Program-made: the position numbers and the translations under genes | Notes under the pieces: model-generated | The model's database searches: none | Seen by the model: the letters and a program-made list of their open reading frames with translations, nothing else | Told to the model about the DNA's origin: nothing | Shown here: in pieces, positions 26,335-32,953 of the stretch | Layout of the letters: each line of letters starts with the position of its first letter | How positions within the stretch are numbered: the stretch's first letter is position 1 | Source of the DNA: Eubacteriales bacterium | GTDB lineage: Bacteria; Bacillota; Clostridia; Oscillospirales; Acutalibacteraceae | NCBI GenBank assembly: GCA_030533225.1 | Contig: JAUNJO010000011.1 | Location: 1-38,724 of the forward strand | Direction: 5' to 3' | DNA length: 38,724 nucleotides

Positions 26335-26369
26335 CGGCTATCACCTCCATTCCTGCTTGACCCGGATGC

Positions 26370-26762
26370 TTAAATGGTGACAATGCCACCACCGCCGCTA
26401 CCACCGGGCGAGTAGTTTCCGCCGGCGATGAGAGGCTGCAAATATGCAACGATGAAGCCGAGAGAGTTGAGAATGATCCATGTGATCACAATTCTCTTGA
26501 GCCACTGCGTCGCCTCGTCCACTGCACGCTGATTTCTCGAAACCATTCGAATAATCAGGGCAATGGCACCTACTGTGACTGCCACGATGGTACTGATCGC
26601 CACAATCTGACCGTAAATGTCCTGCATAATCGCTGAGAAGCGATCCCAGATCGTTGCGGCCATAACAGGGTGCATAGAAAAAATCATTGCAGCCGCCGTT
26701 CCGACGAGCGACCAATAGGCGGATTTCACTTTGTCACCGCCCAGCCTGAGTTGCTTAATCAT
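26370..26762 (-). CDS. VirB2-like pilin/channel subunit
   Basis: A 130-residue protein, first gene of the mating-pore operon. It begins with a signal-like hydrophobic segment (SLVGTAAAMIFSMHPVMA, cleavage near AATIW) and then has two membrane helices (IVAISTIVAVTVGAIALII and IVITWIILNSLGFIVAYL) joined by a short basic loop (RMVSRNQRAVDEATQWLKR). This is the TrbC/VirB2-like arrangement. The C-terminus is glycine- and serine-rich. The ATG at 26762 has AAGGAGG 9 nt upstream. It is preceded by a strong terminator hairpin and a near-consensus promoter. Confidence 0.82.
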   Translation of the reverse strand: MIKQLRLGGDKVKSAYWSLVGTAAAMIFSMHPVMAATIWDRFSAIMQDIYGQIVAISTIVAVTVGAIALIIRMVSRNQRAVDEATQWLKRIVITWIILNSLGFIVAYLQPLIAGGNYSPGGSGGGGIVTI

Positions 26763-26806
26763 GCCTGTGTACCTCCTTTTTTACAGAATATCGGGCAACA
26801 AAAAAA

Positions 26807-26843
26807 GCCGTCTCTTTTCAGCATTTCTGCTTAAAGAAACGGC
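26807..26843 (-). terminator. Terminator hairpin in the leader of the mating-pore operon
   Basis: GCCGTCTCTTT (26807-26817) and AAAGAAACGGC (26833-26843) pair over 11 positions with one mismatch, and AGCA/TGCT pair inside. The minus-strand tail is CTTTTTTTG. It stands between the predicted start of transcription (about 26872) and virB2, so it would terminate or attenuate the operon's own transcript, and also stop read-through from the genes upstream. Confidence 0.8.
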
Positions 26844-26878
26844 CTCGTCTTCACCCGAGCCCAGTATTGGACGATACA

Positions 26879-26907
26879 ATTATAGCACATTCCCATTCTC
26901 TTGTCAT
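26879..26907 (-). promoter_or_regulatory. Promoter of the mating-pore operon
   Basis: On the minus strand ATGACA (26902-26907) and TATAAT (26879-26884) are 17 nt apart, and TGC before the -10 makes it an extended -10 promoter. Start of transcription is expected near 26872. It lies 39 nt beyond the stop of the 211-aa helix-turn-helix gene and 117 nt before the virB2 start. Confidence 0.8.
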
Positions 26908-26945
26908 CGGCAAAACTGTGCCAATTTCGTGCCAATTTACTGTCA

Positions 26946-27581
26946 TCATTCAAGGTTTTCGAGAAGGGTGAGCATATCAAACCAAAAATCAATTCCAACA
27001 ACCGGCGTTGCCCACAAACGAATTGAAAGAATTGTGATTGCCTGCTGACGAAGCCGATAATACGTTCTCTTGGAAATATCCAATCGGTCAATCATATCCT
27101 GAAGCGAAAGAGGCTTAGGATCTATGTATGTCAAATACACAACGTCGTACAGAATCTTTCCGTTTCCCGGTTTGCTTTTCAGTACAGTCAGAGCTTCGTT
27201 TACTCTGTCGAAAAGAAGCCTTGACTTGCGAACACCTTCCATTCGGCCTTCAAGCTTACGATTTCCTATGGTCATTTCCATATCGACCTTGTCAATTAAC
27301 TGGTCGATGTTGCTAAACGGGGTGTCCAGCTCCTCGGCAACGTCACCGGGGAAGCATTCCAGAACCCAAGAAATCGTTCGGTAGTGTTGAAGAAGCATTT
27401 TGGTGTTGTGATAACTGGTTTGCCTCTTTTTTTGCTGTGCTGTGCGGATTTTCTCGTTATCAATCTTGTGATCACCGAGAATCCCGCGCTTTGTCAGAAG
27501 TGAAACAAAAGCGTCTGACTGCGCTAATATACGGTCTTCTTGCTGCTCATACAGCGATTTTTCGTCTGTTTGGCGGGTCAT
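26946..27581 (-). CDS. Sigma-region-4-like/ArpU-type regulator candidate
   Basis: A 211-residue protein with a charged, helical N-terminal two thirds (ILAQSDAFVSLLTKR, MLLQHYRTISWVLECF) and a C-terminal helix-turn-helix: ILYDVVYLTYIDPKPLSLQD, then MIDRLDISKRTYYRLRQQAI. The latter resembles sigma region 4 and the ArpU/RinA-type late regulators of phages and mobile elements. The ATG at 27581 has AAAGGAG 10 nt upstream, within the end of the preceding gene (35-nt overlap). It is the last gene before the promoter of the mating-pore operon, so control of that promoter is a plausible job, inferred from position. Confidence 0.7.
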   Translation of the reverse strand: MTRQTDEKSLYEQQEDRILAQSDAFVSLLTKRGILGDHKIDNEKIRTAQQKKRQTSYHNTKMLLQHYRTISWVLECFPGDVAEELDTPFSNIDQLIDKVDMEMTIGNRKLEGRMEGVRKSRLLFDRVNEALTVLKSKPGNGKILYDVVYLTYIDPKPLSLQDMIDRLDISKRTYYRLRQQAITILSIRLWATPVVGIDFWFDMLTLLENLE

Positions 27582-28638
27582 ACGTAAACATCTCCTTTGC
27601 AATTATCGTTATATCCACCGAGCCACATGGCCCTCGAATTTTACTCGTATCTATAACCGGAGGGGAATATATACACATACCCTTGCAGTCATATATACAC
27701 TTCTTACAATTCGAGTGAGAAAAATACGCGCGTAATATATATGGGTCAAAAAGTGCAACGCGATTTTTAGGCGGAGTATTTTCACTCTCATCTGCGCATT
27801 CCGTCAAGAGCTGGTGACTATATAAAGCAATCAGTCTGCCCATATTCTCGTGATCGGAACCCACTTTCTGCTCATTCTTTGCCAAAATGCGTATTTCGGC
27901 AATTATACGCTCAATTTTCTCAGACTCCGGCATTGTAATCTCCGATGCTGTGGGATACAGCATATTGAAAATGAGGCAACCATAGGCGCCGGGAAGACGG
28001 TGCAGTATAAAAGCATCCTTATACTTTTGAAAAAAACGCCACACCTTTGTCTTTTCCCAGTTCCATCGTTGTCCCAGGGTTTCCAAAGTCAATACAGCAC
28101 CGAATTTGCCAAACTGCACTGTCGGTGCTAAAAAAGAAAACGCATTGCCTAAATCCTCGGATACCGTGTGGCACCATAGATCAAGCCATGCGTCTGCTTC
28201 ATCAAATATGTAGTTTTGCTCGACCAGTCTATCTGTAATGCTGCGGGGAAGGCATAGGAATCCATAACCTTCGGTTGCGTAAACAGATCCATTCATACAC
28301 TCCTCACCGGAGCACTCGATAACCCAGTCTGTTATTTGGTATGTAAGCTTTTTCGTTTTTGTATTCAGTGAATATCTTACATATCCAAGCTCTGATAGCT
28401 TAGATAGCGTCTCAAGGCTTTGTATGCGGCTTCTGGAGCCGAGAATGCTCTTGAGCCCCACAACACCACCAGACCACATTCCCGGGCTTACAGCGTTAAT
28501 ATGGCCGCAATAGGATGCTTGTCCCTTACGGAATGCTGCACGTGCTGCAAGCTTCGCCCAGGCACTCATAATGCCTTTGCCTTCAGGCAGGTGGTTGCGA
28601 GGCAATTTTACCCATTGATATTTCATCAAACATTTCAT
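27547..28638 (-). CDS. Hypothetical element protein with a winged-helix-like segment and cysteine cluster (363 aa)
   Basis: I do not recognise a named family. The protein is 363 residues, with two helix-turn-helix-like stretches: RIQSLETLSKLSELGYVRYS near residues 75-95, and LTLETLGQRWNWEKTKVWRF near 200, the latter similar to the winged helices of plasmid or phage replisome-organiser proteins. Near the C-terminus a cysteine cluster (SNCKKCIYDCKGMCIYSPP) could bind a metal. No signal or membrane segment. The ATG at 28638 has AAAGGAG 9 nt upstream; a TTG at 28647 lies inside the spacer. It follows a perfect terminator hairpin and overlaps the next gene. A part in replication of the excised element or in regulation is inference. 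Confidence 0.68.
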   Translation of the reverse strand: MKCLMKYQWVKLPRNHLPEGKGIMSAWAKLAARAAFRKGQASYCGHINAVSPGMWSGGVVGLKSILGSRSRIQSLETLSKLSELGYVRYSLNTKTKKLTYQITDWVIECSGEECMNGSVYATEGYGFLCLPRSITDRLVEQNYIFDEADAWLDLWCHTVSEDLGNAFSFLAPTVQFGKFGAVLTLETLGQRWNWEKTKVWRFFQKYKDAFILHRLPGAYGCLIFNMLYPTASEITMPESEKIERIIAEIRILAKNEQKVGSDHENMGRLIALYSHQLLTECADESENTPPKNRVALFDPYILRAYFSHSNCKKCIYDCKGMCIYSPPVIDTSKIRGPCGSVDITIIAKEMFTYDPPNRRKIAV

Positions 28639-28671
28639 AAGGGACAACTCCTTTCTTTGATAATAAAAAAA

Positions 28672-28689
28672 GACGACATCGCTGTCGTC
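28672..28689 (-). terminator. Terminator between the DUF5348 gene and the 363-aa gene
   Basis: GACGACA (28672-28678) and TGTCGTC (28683-28689) form a perfect 7-bp stem. On the minus strand the loop is GCGA, a stable GNRA tetraloop, and the tail is TTTTTTTATT. A textbook intrinsic terminator, placed 34 nt before the next start codon. Confidence 0.85.
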
Positions 28690-28698
28690 ATGGTTTGG

Positions 28699-28917
28699 CT
28701 AATCTTTAATTCTGACACGCAACCCGTTTAGAGTTGCAATATAGACTCCTTTTAGATACCAGAAGTCTCCAAGTTCAATCGTGGTGGGGACCCACACGTC
28801 TCCGATCTTGACCTCAAGTGGCTCTCCGCAGTGTAATCCGCCGTAGTATTCCAATAGGTCAACCCGGATATCCATTCGACCACTCTCGTGATCATAAACC
28901 AATACACCTTCTCTCAT
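28699..28917 (-). CDS. DUF5348-family small protein
   Basis: A 72-residue protein that consists of a single DUF5348-type domain: REGVLVYDHESGRMDIR, then EYYGGLHCGEPLEV, WVPTTIE and LNGLRVRI. It aligns over its whole length with the C-terminal half of the preceding gene's product (about half of the positions identical), so the two arose by duplication. The ATG at 28917 has AAGGAGG 5 nt upstream. Function unknown; the family is found in clostridial mobile elements near replication and regulatory genes. Confidence 0.8.
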   Translation of the reverse strand: MREGVLVYDHESGRMDIRVDLLEYYGGLHCGEPLEVKIGDVWVPTTIELGDFWYLKGVYIATLNGLRVRIKD

Positions 28918-28945
28918 AAGTGCCTCCTTAATCAGTATATAAGGC

Positions 28946-28975
28946 AGAGCGACCCCTGATAATAGAAGTCGCTCT
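28946..28975 (-). other. Hairpin between the fusion gene and the DUF5348 gene
   Basis: AGAGCGAC (28946-28953) and GTCGCTCT (28968-28975) form a perfect 8-bp stem around a 14-nt loop. The minus-strand tail (GCCTTATATA) is not a U-run, so this is a stem-loop at an operon boundary rather than a clear terminator. It stands 29 nt before the DUF5348 start codon. Confidence 0.6.
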
Positions 28976-28988
28976 TAAAATATCGCTA

Positions 28989-29474
28989 TTAAATTCTCAC
29001 AACTAATCCTGCGAGATGCTCTGTCTCAATACCCACAAGGTACCAACCGTCATCCATTTCAATCCTGGTTGGAATCCATTCACCATCAATAAGAACATCC
29101 ATACTTTCGCCGCAGCGCAAACCGCCGTAATAATCTGATAATCCAAATCGGATATCCATTCGACCGCTTTCCTCATCCACAAACAAAGCGCCTTGTCGCA
29201 TGGTAAGCTCCTTATCATACAAATCACCATCAGGAGCTTTCTCTGACTCTTTTTTATAGATTGTTCTGAGATATGCATCGAATATCGTCCTGCGAATCAA
29301 CACTTTTTTCCCGATTTTATATACCGAGCCTGCTTCACGCGCCAAACGTGTAAAAAGCTTCAAGCCAAGGCCATAGTAATCGGCGCCTTGATATAAGGTG
29401 ATAAAATCGTGCTTTTGCATTTCGATGTCTTCATCATCGAGCATATCAGAAAACATCCAGAGATTCCCACTCAT
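28989..29474 (-). CDS. DUF6462-DUF5348 fusion protein
   Basis: A 161-residue protein with two parts. Residues about 22-78 (YQGADYYGLGLKLFTRLARE, VYKIGKKVLIRRTIFDAYLR) match the DUF6462 type, an excisionase-like small DNA-binding fold. Residues about 92-161 (RQGALFVDEESGRMDIR, DYYGGLRCGESMDV, WIPTRIEMDD, LAGLVVRI) are a DUF5348 domain. The gene before it encodes a free DUF6462 protein and the gene after it a free DUF5348 protein. Its ATG overlaps the upstream stop as ATGA, so it is translationally coupled. Probably a regulator of early element functions. Confidence 0.8.
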   Translation of the reverse strand: MSGNLWMFSDMLDDEDIEMQKHDFITLYQGADYYGLGLKLFTRLAREAGSVYKIGKKVLIRRTIFDAYLRTIYKKESEKAPDGDLYDKELTMRQGALFVDEESGRMDIRFGLSDYYGGLRCGESMDVLIDGEWIPTRIEMDDGWYLVGIETEHLAGLVVRI

Positions 29475-29743
29475 ACCGGATCCTCCTTAGTCTTTAAGGT
29501 GCTCGGCTCATGAAACCTCTCCAAATACTCTTCAAAAATGTCACGGTTAATCAAAACCGTACCATCCATACGGTAAATTGCACCGGCTTCGCTGGCAAGC
29601 TCTAATATTTTCTTATGCTGTAAGCTGTAAATAATCTCAGCATCTTTATATCGCAAAAATTGCCGACGAATTCTTTTGGCGCTCTCTTTTACATCATTGC
29701 GCTTCTTAAGGTCATAATATGCCTTTGTCTCTTCACTAATCAT
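29471..29743 (-). CDS. DUF6462-family excisionase-like protein
   Basis: A 90-residue protein with a basic N-terminal helix (YYDLKKRNDVKESAKRIRRQ) and a DUF6462-type region (RYKDAEIIYSLQHKKILELA, EAGAIYRMDGTVLINRDIFE). The wording AIYRMDGTVLINRDIFEEYL is the pattern of small excisionase/MerR-like DNA-binding proteins. It is the first recognisable gene of the element after lysS, and the DNA in front of it holds several palindromes it might bind. The ATG at 29743 has AAAGGAA upstream. No integrase is in the window, so a direct role in excision cannot be shown. Confidence 0.78.
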   Translation of the reverse strand: MISEETKAYYDLKKRNDVKESAKRIRRQFLRYKDAEIIYSLQHKKILELASEAGAIYRMDGTVLINRDIFEEYLERFHEPSTLKTKEDPV

Positions 29744-29768
29744 AAATTCATTTCCTTTCGGTTTTGAT

Positions 29769-29784
29769 TTTTGTCATGACAAAA
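29769..29784. promoter_or_regulatory. 16-bp perfect palindrome before the first element gene
   Basis: TTTTGTCATGACAAAA is a perfect 16-bp palindrome lying between the leader terminator (29802-29840) and the start of the DUF6462 gene (29743). It is too short in its loopless form to be a good RNA hairpin, so an operator for a dimeric protein is the natural reading. The binding protein is unknown. Confidence 0.55.
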
Positions 29785-29801
29785 GCAGACCTAACAAAAA
29801 A

Positions 29802-29840
29802 AGAGAACACCTCTTGAATATCGTTCAAAAAGTGTTCTCT
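29802..29840 (-). terminator. Terminator hairpin before the first element gene
   Basis: AGAGAACAC (29802-29810) and GTGTTCTCT (29832-29840) form a perfect 9-bp stem, with TTGAA/TTCAA pairing inside. The minus-strand tail is TTTTTTTGTT. It would stop transcripts coming from lysS as well as any that start between lysS and this point. Confidence 0.8.
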
Positions 29841-29842
29841 GA

Positions 29843-29856
29843 ACAGCAAGTGCTGT
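29843..29856. promoter_or_regulatory. 14-bp dyad near a TTGACA box, possible operator
   Basis: ACAGCAAGTGCTGT is a perfect dyad (six bases each side of AG). On the minus strand TTGACA (29871-29876) lies 14 nt upstream of it, but I see no convincing -10 box at the right distance, so the promoter remains unproven. An activator or repressor site over a poor -10 region would fit. Confidence 0.4.
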
Positions 29857-29919
29857 ATTGTGTTTTTTCCTGTCAACAATTCATTCTGCGTCACAACTCT
29901 CCATATTTGTATGAAAAAT

Positions 29920-29940
29920 TGTTGTCAATTTGTTGTCAAC
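29920..29940. repeat. Two direct repeats TTGTTGTCAA with 11-bp period
   Basis: TTGTTGTCAA occurs at 29920-29929 and again at 29931-29940, so the copies start 11 bp apart, about one helical turn. A related stretch, TGTCAACAA, lies at 29871-29879. Such phased short repeats close to an element end are the usual form of recombinase arm sites; that reading is inference. Confidence 0.6.
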
Positions 29941-29958
29941 TCGGATTTGAGATGCCGA

Positions 29959-29981
29959 AAACCCTTGATTTTACTGGGTTT
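29959..29981 (-). terminator. Weak hairpin at the lysS stop
   Basis: AAACCC (29959-29964) and GGGTTT (29976-29981) form a 6-bp stem that begins within the lysS stop codon. The minus-strand tail is TCGG, not a U-run, so termination is doubtful and transcripts may enter the element. The same sequence contains the 13-mer shared with 18192-18204. Confidence 0.4.
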
Positions 29982-31476
29982 ATTTGTCCAGCGGCTTCAT
30001 TGTGGGAAAGATGATAACATCGCGGATGGAGGCGGAGTCGGTGAGGAGCATAACAAGTCTGTCGATGCCCATGCCCATGCCGCCTGTGGGGGGCATGCCG
30101 TAGGAGAGGGCTGTGAGGAAGTCCTCGTCAATCTCGTTTGCCTCGTCGTCACCTGCGTCGCGGAGCATCATCTGATGCTCAAAACGGGAGCGCTGGTCGA
30201 TGGGGTCGTTAAGCTCGGTGTATGCGTTTGCAAGCTCTCTGCCTGTTACGAAAAGCTCGAAGCGGTCAACCATCAAGGGATTGCCCTCCAGACGCTTGGT
30301 AAGAGGTGAAACCTCGACAGGATAGTCGGTGATGAAAGTAGGCTGAATCAGGTTATCCTCAACATATTCCTCAAAAGCGGTGTTGAGAATATTGCCCCAT
30401 GTATCGGTGGACTTAACCTCAAGATTAAGCACCTGAGCAACCTCTTTTGCCTTCTCGGTGTCCCCCATAAACTCGGAGAAGTCCACATTGGCGTACTTCT
30501 TAACTGCGTCAATCATAGTCATTCGAGCAAAGGGGAGCTTGAGGCTGATTGCCTGTCCCTGATACTCAATTTCGTCGGTGCCGTTAGCCGCCATACAGCA
30601 ACGGTTGACAATCTGCTCGGTTCTGTCCATCATACCCCGAAGGTCGGTGTATGCTTCGTAGATTTCTATGGTGGTAAACTCGGGGTTGTGGCTTGTGTCC
30701 ATACCCTCGTTTCTGAAAAGTCTGCCGATTTCGTAAACTCTCTCCATACCGCCGACGATGAGACGCTTGAGGTAAAGCTCGGTGGCAATTCTCATGTACA
30801 TGTCAATATCGAGAGTGTTGTGGTGGGTGATGAAAGGACGCGCGTTAGCACCTCCTGCGATAGTGTTGAGCACAGGAGTTTCAACCTCAAAGTAGTTCTC
30901 GTTGTCAAGATATTTTCTGATTTCGGAAATAATCCTGGTACGCTTTCTGAAGGTTGACATAACCTCGGGATTCATTATCATATCAACGTATCTCTGGCGG
31001 TAGCGAAGGTCGGGGTCCTTAAGGCCGTGGAACTTCTCAGGCAGAGGAAGAAGTGACTTTGCAAGAAGCTTAACAGCGGTGGAGTGAATAGAAACCTCTC
31101 CCATCTGAGTTCTGAACACAAAACCTTTAATCTCAACGATGTCACCTATGTCCCACTTCTTAAGACCTGCATAAGCCTCCTCGCCCAAATCGTCAAACTT
31201 GGAGAAAATCTGAATTTTACCGCTTACATCCCAAAGGTCCATGAACATAACCTTGCCCTTGCCACGCTTAGACTTGATTCGTCCTGCAACGCAGACGGTT
31301 TTCTCCTCGAACTTTTCAAAATTATCGGTGATGTCCTTTGCGTAGGTGTCGCGGTCGGAGGTGTTCACCATAAAGGGATCGTTTCCTGCGTCCTGCAAGG
31401 AAAACAGCTTGTCCATACGAATCTGTTGCTGTTCGCTGACATTTTCCATATTTACTGTACGGTTCTGATCGCTCAT
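29980..31476 (-). CDS. lysS: Lysyl-tRNA synthetase, class II
   Basis: Charges tRNA(Lys) with lysine in the cytoplasm. The 498 residues have the usual length and order: an N-terminal OB-fold anticodon-binding domain (VCVAGRIKSKRGKGKVMFMD), motif 1 and its neighbourhood (RYRQRYVDMIMNPEVM), motif 2 (VYEIGRLFRNEGMDTSHNPE) and motif 3 (GGMGMGIDRLVMLLTDS). The ATG at 31476 follows AAAGGA. It is the second gene after the greA promoter, with a hairpin between the two. It is the last chromosomal gene before the mobile element and appears complete, ending in KPLDK. Confidence 0.97.
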   Translation of the reverse strand: MSDQNRTVNMENVSEQQQIRMDKLFSLQDAGNDPFMVNTSDRDTYAKDITDNFEKFEEKTVCVAGRIKSKRGKGKVMFMDLWDVSGKIQIFSKFDDLGEEAYAGLKKWDIGDIVEIKGFVFRTQMGEVSIHSTAVKLLAKSLLPLPEKFHGLKDPDLRYRQRYVDMIMNPEVMSTFRKRTRIISEIRKYLDNENYFEVETPVLNTIAGGANARPFITHHNTLDIDMYMRIATELYLKRLIVGGMERVYEIGRLFRNEGMDTSHNPEFTTIEIYEAYTDLRGMMDRTEQIVNRCCMAANGTDEIEYQGQAISLKLPFARMTMIDAVKKYANVDFSEFMGDTEKAKEVAQVLNLEVKSTDTWGNILNTAFEEYVEDNLIQPTFITDYPVEVSPLTKRLEGNPLMVDRFELFVTGRELANAYTELNDPIDQRSRFEHQMMLRDAGDDEANEIDEDFLTALSYGMPPTGGMGMGIDRLVMLLTDSASIRDVIIFPTMKPLDK

Positions 31477-31508
31477 ATATACTTTCCTTTCACTTAATAA
31501 ATCAAGAA

Positions 31509-31532
31509 AAAAGGCGACTTGGAGCCGCCTTC
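31509..31532 (-). terminator. Terminator-like hairpin between greA and lysS
   Basis: AAGGCG and CGCCTT form a stem around CTTGGAGC, and the minus-strand tail is TTTTTTC. It lies after the greA stop, and no separate promoter is visible before lysS, so partial termination with read-through is the likely arrangement. Confidence 0.6.
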
Positions 31533-31542
31533 TTATTGTTAA

Positions 31543-32013
31543 TTATAAGATTTCAAGCACCTTAAAGCCCATTGTACCGCCGGGGGTTTCAACCTCCACA
31601 ACATCGCCTACAGTACGGCCCAGAAGAGCTGCGCCCACGGGGGACTCATCGGAGATTTTGCCCTCTTTGGGGTTGGCCTCGCTGCCGCCTGTAATGCGGT
31701 AAACAACCTCGCGGCCCATAGTGATGTTCTCAAGACGAATCTTTGAGCCCACATGGATGATTGAGCTGCCTGCTTCGTTTTCGTCAATAACAACAGCTAC
31801 CTTGAGAGTTGCCTCTATAGTTGCGATTCTTGCTTCAAGAATTGCCTGCTCGTTTTTGGCATCGTCATATTCACTGTTTTCGGAAAGGTCGCCGTAGGAA
31901 CGCGCAACCTTAATTTTCTCTGCAATTTCTTTTCGTTTTTCGCCTTTTAAGAGGTCAAGCTCCTCCTCGAGCTGTTTGATACCTTCGGCGGAAATCATAA
32001 TGGATTTAGCCAT
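31543..32013 (-). CDS. greA: Transcription elongation factor GreA
   Basis: Binds the RNA polymerase secondary channel and stimulates cleavage of backtracked RNA. The 156 residues have the normal length: an N-terminal coiled coil (GIKQLEEELDLLKGEKRKEI, GDLSENSEYDDAKNEQA, with the acidic D and E tip residues) and a C-terminal FKBP-like domain (YRITGGSEANPKEGKISDES, SPVGAALLGRTVGD). The start has AAAGGA upstream. A perfect consensus promoter lies 39-67 nt before the ATG and overlaps the end of the upstream gene. Gene order greA-lysS is common in Clostridia. Confidence 0.97.
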   Translation of the reverse strand: MAKSIMISAEGIKQLEEELDLLKGEKRKEIAEKIKVARSYGDLSENSEYDDAKNEQAILEARIATIEATLKVAVVIDENEAGSSIIHVGSKIRLENITMGREVVYRITGGSEANPKEGKISDESPVGAALLGRTVGDVVEVETPGGTMGFKVLEIL

Positions 32014-32051
32014 AACAGACCCATCCTTTCATTTATATATTAATAAGATAT

Positions 32052-32080
32052 ATTATATGTTTTATTTTCATTTATGTCAA
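32052..32080 (-). promoter_or_regulatory. Consensus promoter of greA-lysS
   Basis: On the minus strand TTGACA (32075-32080) and TATAAT (32052-32057) match the consensus exactly with 17 nt between them. The -35 box overlaps the last codons and the stop (32072-32074) of the upstream gene. Confidence 0.85.
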
Positions 32081-32902
32081 GTGCTGACTTAAGAGGGATT
32101 TGCAAAGGGAAAGATAAGTTTGAGTATCCCCGTCGCCCGAGCAGAGAAGAGGCACCGCCGAACCCAGAGAGTGAAGCTTGCAAAGACTGTAAAGCCCACC
32201 TGCCACCAAGGCTGTGTCCTCGGTAAATTCAGAAAGCTCCGAATAGGGTTTTGGAAGTTTTACCGCATATTTGTAGTAGACCTTTGCCCCGGTGTCAAAC
32301 ATTGGCTTCGAAACAGTCAGCAGCACACTGTCCCGGCGCAGAGCAACAGGAGATTTCAATGGGGCAGGTGCGATAATCAGGTCACAGTCTTTGAGACTGT
32401 CCGCCTTTTTGCAAACCGACAGGGGAGTTCCCATTTCCCACAAAAGTCTCCGGCTTTCATCCCTGTAAACATAGGTGTTTTCCGTAACCACCACCGCTTC
32501 CCTGGAATGAGCGGCAATCAGCTCCGTAAAATCCGCAAAATCTCCCTTGGGGTCGTAAAGTCCCACACGAAGGGGATAACCGTTTTTCCCCATTATCTGC
32601 AGGCAGGTGATTCCCAAATTACCGCATAGTCTCCCATAGTATTCTAAAGGCTGAAACACACCGAGGCCTTTGCAGTCAATAGGATATTCCCCTGCGTAAA
32701 TCAGGTTTCCGAAGTCTCCTTTACAAGCGCGTTTCAGTCTGCTCATACTCACCCTGCCGCCGCGGATTTCGTAGGCGACCGTTTTGACGGAAAATTCCCC
32801 CACATTCACTTTGCTCACCCGAAGTCTGTTACACGGGAGGCGGCAAAAGGGTTTTCTCTCAAAAAGGCCCCCTTTACCCTCCGTTATCTTAAGTATTGTC
32901 AA
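32072..32902 (-). CDS. Hypothetical protein (276 aa), unrecognised
   Basis: I do not recognise this family. It is a soluble protein of about 276 residues with alternating strands and helices, some cysteines (CRLPCNRL, CLQIMGKNGYPL) and an alpha/beta look (LRVGLYDPKGDFADFTELIA, REAVVVTENTYVYRDES, DCDLIIAPAPL). The central part resembles a Rossmann-like arrangement, without a clear nucleotide motif. The start is uncertain: TTG at 32902 has GGGAGG 8 nt upstream, and that site is the 3' arm of the terminator of the preceding operon; an ATG at 32920 lies inside the same hairpin. It lies between the ftsEX operon and greA, on the same strand. Confidence 0.65.
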   Translation of the reverse strand: MTILKITEGKGGLFERKPFCRLPCNRLRVSKVNVGEFSVKTVAYEIRGGRVSMSRLKRACKGDFGNLIYAGEYPIDCKGLGVFQPLEYYGRLCGNLGITCLQIMGKNGYPLRVGLYDPKGDFADFTELIAAHSREAVVVTENTYVYRDESRRLLWEMGTPLSVCKKADSLKDCDLIIAPAPLKSPVALRRDSVLLTVSKPMFDTGAKVYYKYAVKLPKPYSELSEFTEDTALVAGGLYSLCKLHSLGSAVPLLCSGDGDTQTYLSLCKSLLSQHLT

Positions 32903-32907
32903 TGAAA

Positions 32908-32940
32908 AAACCTCCCACATAATTTATATGCAGGAGGTTT
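32908..32940 (-). terminator. Terminator of the ftsEX operon, overlapping the next ribosome site
   Basis: AAACCTCC (32908-32915) and GGAGGTTT (32933-32940) form a perfect 8-bp stem, with CATA/TATG pairing inside, and the minus-strand tail is TTTTTTC. The 3' arm supplies the GGGAGG that serves the following TTG start. A similar long inverted repeat ending CAGGAGGTTTATATTT is found at 38575-38636. Confidence 0.75.
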
Positions 32941-32953
32941 ATATTTAATTATC

